A DNA stretch of 64,000 nt from Chrysopilus asiliformis (GCA_964034945.1 OZ035961.1:43738184-43802183); one strand, 5' to 3'; numbered from the stretch's first letter, positions 23,166 to 35,849 are shown. Made by a program: numbers and translations. The notes: generated by a model not told the origin, from the letters alone.

Positions 23166-24349
23166 AATATTTTATTTGTCCTCATATAGACGATTGGCCC
23201 CATGCAATTGCAGCTTTTCTTATGGTTTTAAGTCGAATTTAAATTATATTCTGTAATCAATTTTTTTAAATAAAACTACGTCGATGCGTTGCTATAAAAT
23301 GCAAAAATCTATAAAATGCATCGCACCCACAGGTATTTAGCCTCGTCATATAAAAATGTTGTTTCGTACTTTGACTATTTGGAGACTTCTATGGCTCCCA
23401 TGAGACAGTATATTTCTGTGAAGCCGCCAGACCTCCTAGAATCACTAGCTGGCGTTTGAGATTTATTTCGCATGAAAATATTGGCAAAAAAACTAGTAAA
23501 AGCGAAAGCGAATGTTCAAATATTGCACATCGATAGGTTAAATAGTTTTCAAAAATTCGAGCTAATAGAAACAAACTTTCTGATAATTTTAAAAAAAAAT
23601 TTCAATGTAATTTCGGGGACATCAAATTACATTTTTGACCTATGGTTTCTTGGGCATTTTTTCTTAGAATTTCGTGTAGAATCAGAATATGCTATACGAT
23701 TGGGTGAAAATTTTTACCCCGAACAAATCGACCCGCCCTAATGTACAGGTATAGATAAGTAAGTTTAAAAATATACAGAAAAACTTAAATTTCTTTCCTA
23801 TCCTTTTTACGTTATTCGAATGTTCTTATTTTAGATTGCGAACTTGACAGTTTTTAAATAAATGTCACGAAAGCGAATTGCGAATATTAACCACTGTTAT
23901 AATGTCAATGTAAAGAACAATGTGTCATCAGTTTACGAAATAATGTCATTCAAATGATTTCCTGTTGTAGCGAATACCATTAAAAAATGTCAAGCTCCCC
24001 TAAAAAAACTTGTTAAAAAAATTCGACGGAATAAATTCTACCATGAGGGCATGATATTTAGATTTCTACACCATTGTTTTTTTCCTATATCAAAATACCA
24101 AGCATTTTAAGGGTATTCACGTTAAGTTACAAATGGTCTTGTATACAGGTATAAATGGATACATTTTTCTCACAACAATAAAATATATGGAATCGTTTAT
24201 GTTATTTTAATATTCGATGTAAAAATTCGGAGATACATCGGAATTAAACAAAAGCGTATCTAATAAAATATTAGTTTACATAAAGAAAATGATTAGTAAG
24301 TTAGTTAAATAAATCGATAATATGGTAAAAAGTCAAAATGGTTAATTAA
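23166..24349. other. No gene seen
   Basis: AT-rich sequence without a supportable coding region. Short open frames lack codon bias and homology. Confidence 0.4.
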
Positions 24350-24760
24350 AATATCTCAATTACGGTAAAAGATAGCGGATAACAACAGAAGACAATATTG
24401 TGGTAAATATTATTCTCTTCAATTCATCTCACACATGGAACCAACCAAAACCCGTTGGTGTTTGAAAGAATCGCAAACTAATATTTTTGAAATAACGTTA
24501 TTTTTGAAATAACGCGATTTTTTTTTTAAATGCCGGTATTTTGGATATTTCCGGTTAACGAATTTGCACCAAAAGTTTATAAAATCGTCTCATTCCGGGA
24601 CAAAACCTCCCTGTAAAATTTCATAGCTCTAACGCAAGTAGTTTTTGAGAAATTTTGTATACAGATTGACCGTCCAACAGACAGAAAGACAATTTTGTAA
24701 TATGACTCCAAGTGGATTTTGATTTCACGAAGGAATCGGCGATAAAATTCCTTGTAAAAC
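24350..24760 (+). repeat. Dispersed repeat family C copy
   Basis: Contains AATTACGGTAAAAGATAGCG, a segment like CATTCCGGGACAAAACC, and GACAGAAAGACAATTTTGTA near the 3' end. Confidence 0.7.
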
Positions 24761-25198
24761 CAATGAAATTTTTCTATAAATTCAATAAAAATTTTTATTC
24801 GAAATGCCATTAAAACTCTGTTCTTAATATTGTTTATTTTTTCTGTCTTTTTTTCACGACATGAAGTTCCATCTATATTCATAAAGTGAATGAACTGTGG
24901 GAAAAAATGTTTTATGGCATTTAATATGACATGAAATGAGAAGACGGAAAACACCAAACGAAATAAATTGTCCCGTAAAAGTTCTTGTGTTGCCTCAAAA
25001 AAATACTACCTTCTTCAATATTTTGAAAAAAAAGAGAATTTTTTGCGAAAAATCTGAAAATATCGGCATTGATAATTCAACAAAAAAAATAGCTCAAACT
25101 AAATTTTAACCCTCCAGCCGCGGGCGATTTTACAAATTTTTTTGTTTAAAATCGTGATTTTTAGTCGCTATTTTTAACAGTTATAAGGATAAAATAAA

Positions 25199-26430
25199 GG
25201 GTCTTTCAATAAGGACACTCGAAGTTTGTTAGATTATAGCGGCCATATTGTTCAAGCAACATCTGTCAAATTTGTTGTGAGTATGGCAAATGACAATGGA
25301 AGGTTAGAGCGTTGAACATCGTGTGCAAATCATCAAATTTTATTTTCTACGAAATTTTCTGTTAAATTTTATTTTATTTTCTAAATTTTACGAGGCTCAT
25401 TTTTGGATGAATGGATATGTGAAGAAGCAAAATTGTCGGATTTCAATTTACACGAGATACACCAGCACCAAATGCATCCCGAGAAAGTCACTGTTTGGTT
25501 CGGATTTTGGTCTGGCGGAATCATCGGTCCGTACTTCTACCAAAATGAAACTGGCAACGCCATAACCGTCAACGGCGAGTGTTACAGATCGATGATAAGT
25601 AACTTCTTGTGGCCTAAACTGGATATATGGATACCGACAATATGTGGTTCCAACAGGACAGCGCTACATGCCACACAGCGCATGCTACGATGGACATTCT
25701 GCACGAGCGATTTGAGGGCATGGTTATCGCGGGCGACGGCCACCGGGATCGTGTGATTTAACGCCTTTAGAGCCTGTTTACATGACCATCTACTTACTCT
25801 ACTTTTTCTGCTCCTTTGTTTCGTTCCTGTTTAGACGGAGATATTTTAACGAACGTATTTTTGTTCCTTTTGGAATGCGCGAAAATGGAACGTTGTTTTT
25901 TTTCTTTCATATACTGCTATCTAAGAGTTTTTATTTTGGCTTTAACATCCATAACATTTACTTCTGATCGAAATTCTTTCATTTTTGAATTAATTTCTTC
26001 TAAAGTTTTTGATCTTTTTATACGATTTGTGTAATCCGTATGTCGTAAATCATATAAAGATGGAAACTATTCGTACAATTGGATTGATTCCAATGTTTGC
26101 ACTTTATTCCACGAAGACATTATCTCCGCTAAATAATCATCAACGCTAAAACAATTATAATCGGAAAACCAAACAACAATACAGCTGACAAAATATTTAA
26201 AACCATAGCAACGAAACGCACACCTTAACAACCAATCAGGCGCCGTTCCGCTTTTTTTTCACGGTGGGAATTTTAGTTTTCGTTCGTCTTTTCCTATCGT
26301 CATTCCCACCAACTTTAACGAAACGAATGAAAACACGTCGGGTCTAAACAGGCTTTTAGAATTCTTCCTTTGGGGTCATCTTAAATCGTAGCCCTATGCG
26401 AATAAACCGCAAACAATTGATTCCCTCAGT
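25199..26430 (+). mobile_element. mariner-like transposon, interrupted by a TIR element
   Basis: Left end GGGTCTTTCAATAAGGA is the same terminus as the element at 16761. The plus strand (25403-25756) reads HPEKVTVWFGFWSGGIIGPY, then ITVNGECYRSMISNFLWP, the central DDE region of this mariner group. Frameshifts follow. A 584-bp element splits the gene at 25771-26354, after which EFFLWGHLK-like sequence resumes. The right terminus was not found. Confidence 0.82.
25771..26354 (-). mobile_element. TIR element carrying a broken MADF domain
   Basis: Ends AGCCTGTTTA / TAAACAGGCT, with TTTAG on both sides (25766-25770 and 26355-26359); TTA alone would fit a PIF/Harbinger target. The minus strand from 26122 reads MSSWNKVQTLESIQLYE, a stop, FPSLYDLRHTDYTNRIKRS, then MDVKAKIKTLR and QYMKEKKQRS. 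This is the MADF (Myb/SANT-like) fold pattern with two in-frame stops. No transposase is present. Confidence 0.75.
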
Positions 26431-26700
26431 CAAAAAAATTATATCGAAAGCCAAATTTATATCGAAAAGTTTCGAACCGTCTTATTCCGAAAATGTTGGT
26501 CGAAAAAATCAATTTTGGTGTCAGATTTTTTTTAAAGAATTTCTTTTATTTAAATTTTTTAAGTCCTTCATTCATAAAAACAGTATACTTAAATTAATCG
26601 ATTAAAACATTTTTCGTTCAAATCTGTGATAATGACCAAAAAATTTGAAAATTTTAACGGGCAATTACAAAATTTTAGCGGACATCACTTTCACGATGGC
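26430..26700 (+). repeat. Repeat family F fragment
   Basis: About 250 bp, with CGAACCGTCTTATTCCGAAA and TTAATCGATTAAAACATTTT, closely matches 43545-43725. It ends near GGCCACACTCTA, which is complementary in style to the CAGTGTTGCCA start of the other copy, so the family is probably hAT-like. Confidence 0.6.
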
Positions 26701-26721
26701 CACACTCTAATATCATTCTAT

Positions 26722-27040
26722 GGCTGCGTTCAGACGAGGTTGAAACTGGTTGAAGTCAACCAAGTTACTCTGGGTGAAAAAACCTGCTTGCGTTCTCACG
26801 TAGTGTTTTTCAACTTTTGCACTGCAGTATATTTACACATGCTATGTCAATGTGTGCATGTAGCAAGAAAAATTTTGTGAACCCCCACCATTGAACTCTA
26901 TGTGTGTATGTATTTTCAACCAAGTTCACCCGGCCTAGCCAGCAGGTGAATTCCCCGCATACACCCGATAGCGTCTGGCCCGTAAAATCGAGTGGAAACT
27001 TGGTGAAGTCAACCAGTTTCAACCTCGTCTGAACGCAGCC
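26722..27040. mobile_element. 319-bp MITE with long TIRs
   Basis: GGCTGCGTTCAGACGAGG.. through GGTTGAAGTCAACCA is repeated in inverse at the other end over about 44 bp. TAT duplications lie outside (26719-26721 and 27041-27043). The 3-bp target suggests PIF/Harbinger. Confidence 0.85.
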
Positions 27041-28789
27041 TATAGTTTCTCTACTTCGAACTAAAGACGTTTGACGATGAATTTGGCTACCATTTCCTAT
27101 ATAATAGTATTAGATATATGGATTATCAGGGATGTGTTCCGAAATGCCGCAGTAAAGTTTACTTAGCTCTGCTCTGAATCAAAGTTCAAAATGTGAACTC
27201 TGGCAGCTCGACTTTGATGTTTTGCCATTAAATTTTAACTTCATGTTAACCATATATATTAAGATTATATTCTATTGTAATTATTGTTGGATTGATAAAA
27301 ATTATTATTATATTATTATTATTATATGTATTCAATTAACCGCGGTTAGTAATGGATTGCGGCACAGATAAAAAAATACCATCGCCGACAAAATTTTTGA
27401 AAGATGTAAAACTGTGTAAATGCATCTTTATTTACTTAATTTGCATGACAGTTTTAAACGTCTAATCAAAAGCCATTAAAAGTCGCAGACGTACAAAAAA
27501 AAATTTCGCTTTAAGAAAAAAACACCTAATTTAGAAAAAAAAAATTAGTTTGAAATAAAGTGTTTCCAATATGCATAATTAGTTCTCCATCAAATAGCGA
27601 GAAATTTCAAAAATTGGTGTCAGTAAACGACCGACAGTGAACATCTATTGATATAATTTGGAAACCTAATTATAAGCAAATTACTTCGATGAGTTCAAAT
27701 TATGCAAATAGAATACTTAAATCGTTAATTATATAATTATAAATGTAAAACGACAATATCGCGTGCTACAAACAATACCCATCGTATAGCATTATGATAT
27801 TGTATTCATCTCATCTCATCTCAAGTCCTTTTTAGTTAGAGAAAAAAGCCACTCATTTTTCAGGTGCTACAGCGGCAGCAGAACGAGCAAATTCATTTGA
27901 TAAATTGGTTCTAAAGTATAGAATTAAAGACCACCATTTAGCTTATTTTGCATAATTTTTTTTACCTCCAAGTTTAAGCGGATACCTTATTATAAGCTCG
28001 TTTCTTATTATTGTTAGGTAAAAGCACGTAAAAGGAAATTATTTTCGCGTTCCTTATCCATTTTTCTCGCTTTCATTTTATTTTTCTTTTATAATGCCTC
28101 ATCAATTTAAAGTATTTTTGGACATCGTTTTTTTTTTATTTAACGTTAGCTACGAAACAAATAAAGAAAAAACACCGAAAAGAAACTCAAGCGAAAAAAA
28201 TGAAAATAAAATGAAGAGGGACAATTGAGTGACAAGAAAAACCATCCTTCATCAAGTCCATTTCGTCTGTGCGTCCAGAGGTAAATCGACTGGGTCTGAC
28301 TCACTTCTTTCCATCCTGGTGTGAAAACCATTATGACAAACAAGGATTTCTTTTAATGCTAAGAAGAGGAAATAGTATATCCAGCAGCCAAGCAACTTTC
28401 TATCACTTCATTTTTTCCGTTTGTTTGTTGTAAATCATTGTTTGCTAATCAAGAAAATAGGGCGTTGCAAGAAACAACGAAAAGCACAAGGAAAATTTTG
28501 TGAAAAAGGACTTTTCGATGTCGAATTTTATTTGATGATCTTATGGTTGATTACCGCTCTTACTTATCCCATTTGTTTTTCTTGCGCTTTTTTTTTGTTC
28601 GTTTTGGTTCCCCAAAAATAATCTCCTTGATTGAAATTAAATTATACATTTGTAATTTTTTTAATACCAGTGTTTTTTCTGTCTCACTTCCCACATCAAG
28701 ATTTCAAATCATTATGCGAAAAAAAACATTTAATCCGTGCGGAAAAAATATGTTTTTAAGTAATTATGTATTAGCCCAACTGTCAAAAA
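27041..28789. other. Mostly unassigned intergenic sequence
   Basis: A family D fragment (GAAATGCCGCAGTAAAGTTT) lies at about 27130-27240. The rest is AT-rich with no gene I can support. Confidence 0.35.
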
Positions 28790-29011
28790 TTTCCTCCCGG
28801 TCAAAAATCCTGTCGACCGGAATTTATTTATTTTTTTACATGTCAAACTTGATAAAATCCGGTCAAATATGGCCCGAATCCAAAATTGCAACACTGCTCG
28901 GGACTGCGCGGGAAATTTTTTCAGGCAAAATTGAAAGGTCGAAATGATTACAATATGTACTTTATTATACTTCGTACTTTGTATAAAAAAATATATGATG
29001 TGAACAGCATT

Positions 29012-30007
29012 CAGTGTTGGGCATCAATCAATTAAAATTTCAATTGACTAAATTATTGATTAAAAATTTAATTGCAATTAATTTATTTTAATTGCAGAAT
29101 ATGATTAATTCAATTGCAATTAAATTTAACTGCAATTAATTTAATTGCAATTCAATTTTTGATTAAAAATTAAAAAACAAAGGCCTGTAAATAAAATGTA
29201 CATTGAATGTAAAATTTCTAAAAAAAAAATTTGAAAAAAACTAACAATTTTCAATTAAGATTTAAACTTTTTGTGATTATTTGTTTTAAACGCTGATTGA
29301 TGAAATGCGATTTCTTTTGTTCGGCATTTCATACACAAAGTCACAAGGGTGTTAGCAGTAGGTTCCTCGGGTAAATACTTTTATCGGATAGATACTTCCC
29401 GAATTTTAAAATCACGTTTCTTCTGCTATTTGACACAAAATTTTTTTTATAGGAACGAAATATGGTGCACGATCCTTATAAATTATTAATCCTTTTTAAT
29501 TTTGCTTTTCCAGAACCGTTAATTAAAAGGTGTTAAAAATTCGGGATTTTGGTTTTTTAAAGTTCATAAGATTTAATTGTTAATTGTACTAGTATAATGA
29601 TTGATTAAACAATTGACAATTAATTAATTGTTAATTGTGAAAAATTGCAAGAATTTACAATTACAATTGATTATTTGTTAATTGTTAATTGCAATTAAAA
29701 ATAAAATTTTAATCTGTCATTGTTAATAGCTCTGACAATTGAGGCGTTAGAAGCTAGAGTGGACCAACCCACATGTCGAAATCGTGATTTTTTTTGTGTT
29801 TGAATCACTATTGCGAGTGAGTTTTTAGATAAAAATGTTTGGATGAACAAAAGAACATTTCAACATTGAGTAATAAAGTCCACAGATTTTTTTTTCCAAA
29901 AATTTACAGTCAATAATAGTACAAAAGTGGAAAAGCTTCAAAAACTCGATTTTGTGGCTTGGTCCACTCTAGCTTTTAACGCCTCAATTACATTTTGCCC
30001 AACACTG
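29012..30007. mobile_element. hAT-like element with AATTGCAATTAA arrays
   Basis: Inverted ends CAGTGTTGGGCA / TTGCCCAACACTG with a perfect 8-bp duplication ACAGCATT (29004-29011 and 30008-30015). Subterminal regions (29030-29170 and 29590-29720) are arrays of the self-complementary motif AATTGCAATTAA and AATTGTTAATTG variants. A second inverted pair at 29737-29990 (GAGGCGTTAGAAGCTAGAG) is a MITE inserted near the right end. Confidence 0.88.
29737..29990. mobile_element. MITE nested in the hAT element
   Basis: CAATTGAGGCGTTAGAAGC..GGACCAA is repeated in inverse as TTGGTCCACTCTAGCTTTTA..CCTCAATT. The arms are roughly 45 bp and the interior has no coding content. Confidence 0.7.
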
Positions 30008-30352
30008 ACAGCATTTCTTATACCAAATTTACGTTCCAGCGCAATTTACACTATAACCCGACAAATAAAATATCAGCTTATAAAAAAATATGATTTTTTT
30101 TACAAAATTTGAAATATCTCGATCACGGTAAAAAAAACCGTTAGTATGCAAGCAATTGGCAAAAAACTTTTTTTTCAATGAAAATATCTCAATAACGGTA
30201 AAAGATAGCGGATAACAGTAAGAGACAAAATTGTGGCTAATATTATTCTCTTCAATTCATCTTATATAATGAACCACCAAAAACCCGTTAGTTTTCGCAA
30301 AAAACGGATTTTTTAAAAATAACGATATATCTCGATACCAGTTTGAGATATT

Positions 30353-31261
30353 CACCCTTGTTCTGAGATACGGCGTTACGTTAGTTTGTTCGATATGTAC
30401 TCGATATTCCATTTTCGTTGTTCTTGAATACGCAGTCACCAACTTGAGTTGAACGCGGACCAACGCATTCGATTCGATTCGATTTTCGTTGTTCTGAGAT
30501 TCGCCGGGAGCTGATATTTGAGGTTAAATTGCTCACTTGAGTTTTCTCGCGTTTGGTGGATATTGAAGGCAGTTTCAGGTTTTGTTTTGCGACCAATTAA
30601 AATGTTTGTAGAAAATAATGGAAATATATATTTAAGTATGAAATAACAAGTGTATTTGTCAAATAGGAGTGGAAATAAAAATTCAACAAATACTGCCCAA
30701 TTCGACTATTTAATTGATGTAATGAAGGAGCGCCCTGATATCGCGAAGAGCTATTCACGGATACCAGTGGCAGAGGTGCAGGCCATCTAGCAATCAATAT
30801 CGGATAAATTATCCAGCTTGGGACCACCAAAAAAAAATTTTCTCAGAATATATAAAAATGATGTTTTGCTCAGCCGAAAATCCTTCCTAAAGCTAGGAAA
30901 AAAACTTATATGAATTGAAAGTTACACTTTTTCTATATACCCACGCTTCTTCACTTAAATTCATGACGTTCGAAGAATTTCTCAGAAGAATTCTTTGCTC
31001 CCGCATGTAGTTTATCTCCTCCTGCCTCAATAATAAATATATTGGTACCGTGAAATCCATGTTTTACTTTCAAATCTTGCACTGAAATGGCTATCAACCC
31101 AGATACAAACAAAACCAGCTGATTTTTGATACTGCGTTTGCATGCGATGGTTGCCGTATTTTTAAACAGCAAACGCCGTTTTTCAGAACACCGATCGCGT
31201 AGCGAATCGAATCGAATGCGTTACGTTTAGCGGGCTAACGCCGTATCTCAGAACAAGGGTG
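30353..31261 (+). mobile_element. Harbinger-like TIR element with Myb/SANT-like ORF fragment
   Basis: Inverted ends CACCCTTGTTCTGAGATACG / CGTATCTCAGAACAAGGGTG with ATT on both sides (3-bp duplication). On the plus strand about 30680-30830 reads QFDYLIDVMKERPDIAKSYS, a stop, then ISDKLSSLGPPKKNFL, which follows the regulatory-protein-Zeste/Myb-SANT pattern. The same termini occur at 46684-47083. Confidence 0.75.
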
Positions 31262-31812
31262 ATTGAGTTCTAGTAAAAAAACAAAAGTGTAAGCAATTTG
31301 ACAGTCTTCAATTTTTGTCACACATAAGACTGCTGAAAAATACGTAGTTTGAGAGTTAACAGCAAAAAAGGAAATTGCGCTTTTTGAAAAGCTGCCATTT
31401 TGGTTATTTTCGATTAACGGATTTTCACCAAAAGTTAATACGATCATCCCATTCCAGGACCAAACACGGTTGTAAAGTTCTATTAGTTTTTGAGAAATCT
31501 TGCACACAGGCTGACAGACGGACACATCCTGAACTGTGCTTCAGCATTAAAGTGTTGAAACTATAAAAAAAAGCAGAAAGCCATTTTTATAATCCACTTG
31601 GGAATGCTCGAGAAATATTTTTTAGGCAAAATTAAGAGGTGAAAATTTTTCATGAATACGACACTTTATTATACTTATTTTAACAAGATTGTAATATATT
31701 TGGCATTGCAAAATAACTTCAATTTTACTTTACTGTTGCCGTATCTAATAGCTGCTTAAACCGAAGATGTCGTAAAAGTAACAGCTCTATACAAAAAACT
31801 CGAAAATTTATA

Positions 31813-32498
31813 TCGGATGTTCCAATTGCTTGGACCGATGTTTATTCATGCGATTGAGCCTTAAACAGCTAATGATTTTTGACATCTTTTTTCAGGTTTG
31901 ACAAGTTCAATCTTTGGCAATTTCTACCATGGAAAGATTAACAATCGAAAAACGTGTGAAAGTTATTGAAGCCTATTACGAAAATTGACGTGCAAACAAA
32001 AATGCACTTCGCGCACTTTGTGATTTTTAACCAACTTTTTATAGCCTGCATTGGATGCTTTGGATGTCGGTGTTTTATGATTTCAACAGGACGGCGCCAC
32101 ATGCCACACAGCCAATGCATCGATGGCTTTATTGAATAAGAAGTTGCCAAGTCGTATCATCTCTCGAAACAGCGAAGTCACTTGACCACCAGGATCGTGC
32201 GATTTGACGACTTTGGACTTCTTCATTTGGGGTTATCTCAAGAGTAAGGTATATTTCAACAAGCCAACAGTTGAAGGATGAGATAATAAGGCATATTCGT
32301 GGGATCGAGGAGCAATTATGCAGAGATGTCATCAAAAATTTTAACCATGGAGGTGTCGTCGAAGCCTTGAGCGATATTACCTTTCACACATAATTGCCAT
32401 GGTCCAAATAACATGATTCAATAAAGAAATCAAAAAATTTTAACAAATAGCATTGTTTTTTTTTCTGTTAATATCGGTCCAAGCCACTGGACACCCTG
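31813..32498 (+). mobile_element. Internally deleted mariner-like transposon
   Basis: Termini resembling GTCCAGTGGCTTGGACCGAT are inverted at the ends. From 31931 the plus strand reads MERLTIEKRVKVIEAYYEN then a stop, the N-terminal helix-turn-helix. At 32085 it jumps to QQDGATCHTANASMALL and later LDFFIWGYLKSKVYFNKP, the DDE core and D-F-WG motif. Stops and a deletion of about 600 bp make it inactive. Confidence 0.82.
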
Positions 32499-32650
32499 TA
32501 AATGTTGAAATTATTATGTTTATTAGAGTACAATAGAGTACAATAGTATCACATCACAAAAATAAGCAGTTTTCAGTTAATGATGCAGAATGACTCGATT
32601 TGATTTGTTCTTTCATCTGACAAAACGTCTTAAACACAAAACACAATTAG

Positions 32651-33219
32651 CCCGACACAACATTTACGACGACATTTCAGATTTTAAACTCATAGTACCC
32701 TAGGCTTCTGTATACAATCAATTCGACCAACTTTGTTGTCGTAAAAAATGGAATCGAATTGAACTTTTGTTCGCCGACAAAATTTTATGGTTGATTCAAA
32801 ATGAAATCTTATACGGACGTCATAAAATCTAAATTTCGTCACATAAAGAAAGTACAGTGCAGGTCCAGTATAACGAGATATAATTTTTCGAATGAGTGAA
32901 AGTGACCCGGCTCGAAAAGTCTTCTGCGGCAGGTTATTAATAACAAGGCGACGAGAAAGACCCGCCTGAGAATGATTCAAAAACCGCTAATTTTCAAAAG
33001 AAGTCAGAATTTTTAGTTTTTAATGCCAATATCTCGAGAACGAATAAAGATAATGACTAACTGTAAAAAGGAAATTGTGAGGACTATTGTTATCTTTAAT
33101 TTATCTCTTACATTGCAAGACGGCGTTGACCAGGACGCGAAGACTGAAAGACATCGGCACGTGACCGCGACCTCTGGCGAGAGACATTGTGGCAGGCCAA
33201 GACCGGAAACCGGTTGTAG

Positions 33220-33258
<39 letters not shown>

Positions 33259-33932
33259 TTTAGGTCAGTCGTTATATCGAAGCAATATTTAAACAATATT
33301 TTAATACGAAAATATCCGAGTTTCCCTATTTTAGGTTTTTATTTTTGGTTTGTGAAACAAATTGGTTTATGAACAAAATTTCGTTTATGGGACGGGCATG
33401 TAGGAATGAGTCGTGAGACAGAGATGTAGTGAATTTTTATCAGATTCATGTAGTGTTAAAAGAAATGCACTAATGTTCGATTAATTGCTATCTTCCGCAG
33501 GTTGCTTAATACAAAAATGTCACTGAAATCGATATCGCTCTTGATACAGTTTTTTTGATTTTTTTGATTTTTTCGCCTAATTGAAGACACACACCATGTT
33601 TCGTTGACATCGTCTACAAATTTTATACAAGATCGATCGAAGCCATGTGGAAGAAAAATCGTTTGATATATCAAACTTCATTGTTAAAAATCGCATAAAA
33701 TATGAATATTCGTTATATCGAACATTCGTTATATTGACGATCGTTATACTAGACTTCCACTGTATTAGGAAATATAGTTAGTATGCTGTGTTGCTTACAT
33801 TCATATTCCTTTTATGTATGATAATTGGTAACAAAATAATGTTATATCTGACTCACCGTCCCATGGTGTGCGGAATTGTATATGGAGGACAACTTTGTCG
33901 CCATAATCTGTCGTCATAAATGTTGTGTCGGG
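32651..33932. mobile_element. TIR element CCCGACACAAC, hosting a Tigger-like element
   Basis: CCCGACACAACATTTACGACG at the left and its inverse, ending GTTGTGTCGGG, at the right define an element of about 1.3 kb, of which 0.9 kb is the nested Tigger. I could not settle its target duplication or class. Confidence 0.65.
32855..33762. mobile_element. Tigger-like element, second copy
   Basis: Ends CAGTGCAGGTCCAGTATAAC and its inverse GTTATACTAGACTTCCACTG, flanked by TA, match the element at 6929-8601. The interior contains family C-like sequence (33020-33115) and a (GA)n run at 33222-33254. No transposase motif is left. Confidence 0.78.
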
Positions 33933-35281
33933 CCAATTGTAGCTCTACAAGAAATACTCGCCATGGGAGAGCATCGGTAACATGTTTTTACTCACAAAAC
34001 CTTAAAAAGTGTCTCCTGAAAAATCACGCTTTTTGAGTTATGACACTGTTTTCGCAAATGAGCGATAAGTGCATTCAAATTTTAATAATTTTTTAAATTA
34101 TTAAATTTCAGTCCGTTTGCAAATTATGATTGCATATTTTAGTGGTAAACGCCTTAATTCTCTCAAGTAATTATATTAAATGGGTCAATTTTTACCACAC
34201 GAGAAAATTTATCTCGTAAAGTTAATGAAAAAAGTTTTCAAATCATGGAAAATTTATAAATCTAATTTGCATATGACGTAGGTACATCACCGACATGTGT
34301 TGATGGACACGATTATAATTTGTGCCTTGTGTGAAATCCAAAGTACTTGTGATTTACGAGAATGGAGTGAGTGTCTAAAAGTTTTAAAAAAAGCATAAGA
34401 GAAATCATAAAAATTTAAATTGAATAAGGTCCTTTCACGTAGAAATTTTACATTTCTATTTTACGCGCTAATGAAAACCCCTTTTAACCGTAGGTAGCGC
34501 TAATTTTTGACATGGGTATAAAGCAAAATGTTTAATATTTTTACATAAACGTATATTTACAAAGGCTTACAAATATAAATATATCAATCAAATTAATTTG
34601 CTTCAAGATGCTTTTTTGCATAAAAAAAATCGAAAAAACGGGGATCTGTATTTTCAATAACGTGTAACGTTAATAATACGATATTTGTTTCACGTTTCAA
34701 GCGCCAACCTAACTGAATATTTGATTAAGAATAAATCATGTAAAAATCGTACATGTACAACCGTAGGTGCAAAGGCACACTGTGGCAAAAAAGGCGAAAT
34801 ATCTTAAGTCGATTTTCAGGCGAATTTCGACATGTGATACACCCTTTTTACAGTTGTTTTCAACTATTTGAAAATATTTATTCTTTAAAAAAATGTCTTC
34901 CGCTTCAAACAAAATTTAATCAATCGTGAAAATGATTCAAACTAATGATTAATTGACTAATGATTGAGAAATTAATGATTAATACTTTTAATCATGATTA
35001 TGATTACTGTGATTAATCATGATTGAATCAATCATGATTGATTTTGCTATGACCAATCAACTGAAAAATTATCAATCAACTAAAAAATTAGTTGATTACG
35101 CCCAAATTTAGAATATAACATGACAAATTCAACGAAAGGCAAAAATGTAGAGAATTTTAATGTCTTTAATTCTTCCTTAACCCATTAGTGCCCATGAAAA
35201 AACCACTGAATATATTTAACACAAAAACAAATTTATTCCTATAAAATAAACAAAATAAAAAGAAAATGCTGGAAAAAAAAT
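33933..35281. other. Unassigned sequence with an ATGATTAATCATG array
   Basis: Featureless except 34915-35095, where ATGATTAATC / GATTAATCATGATT motifs and a TTAGTTGATT series are packed together. This resembles the inner arrays of the hAT MITEs, but no terminal repeats were found. Confidence 0.4.
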
Positions 35282-35360
35282 TTGTGGTAATTAGTTAAAG
35301 TAGCTTAACCCGCATCCATCGTTTGTATCAATTTGATACAAATTTACAATATTAATTATT

Positions 35361-35491
35361 AAGGCCATATTCCAGAATCCGAAACGAATGGTTCGAATCG
35401 TAAACTCAATGTTGTTGTTGGTATAAAACACTAACAACAACACTGAGTTTACGATTCGAACCATTCGTATCGGATTCTGGAATAGGGCCTT
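35361..35491. mobile_element. 131-bp foldback MITE, copy 1
   Basis: AAGGCC..TTCCAGAATCCGA through ACTCAATGTTGTTGTT and its near-perfect inverse around a GGTATAAAACAC loop. The second copy is at 54269-54396. Confidence 0.88.
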
Positions 35492-35849
35492 ATATTGTTT
35501 TAACGTTTGAATAATTTCATTTGAATTTTTGGTTACCTTCCTAACTTTTCAAAATATAAAAAAATAACGTTTAAAAGATGCCGCAAAATGTACCGTTAGG
35601 GCTATACAAAATTTGTAACAAAACCAACGGTGTGTATCATTTTGATACACGTGCCAATTTTTTTATCACCTGCATTGCATTCAGTTGTTTATTGAAGCTT
35701 GTTGAATAATTCGTTTTTTTATCATAAAAAAATAAATTTTATAATGGCTAGTACGTCAAGTGAATATGTATATATCTGATAGTGATATTAAAAGTAATCC
35801 ATAGACCACTATTACACGCGCTTAGTGTGGCGCCACAAATCGACTCTTT

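Larger units (their letters stand above)
28790..31720 (+). repeat. Family C repeat split by two transposons
   Basis: Family C sequence runs to GATGTGAACAGCATT (29011), resumes at ACAGCATTTCTTATACC (30008) with ATCTCGATCACGGTAAAA, stops at 30352, and resumes at 31262 through GGATTTTCACCAAAAGTT and GGCAAAATTAAGAGGTG. The two gaps are exactly the hAT element 29012-30007 and the Harbinger-like element 30353-31261. Confidence 0.75.

Noticed and set aside
24577..24957. 126-codon minus-strand frame
   Set aside because: Overlaps the family C repeat and continues into AT-rich DNA; Phe/Ile/Lys-rich composition is typical of chance frames.
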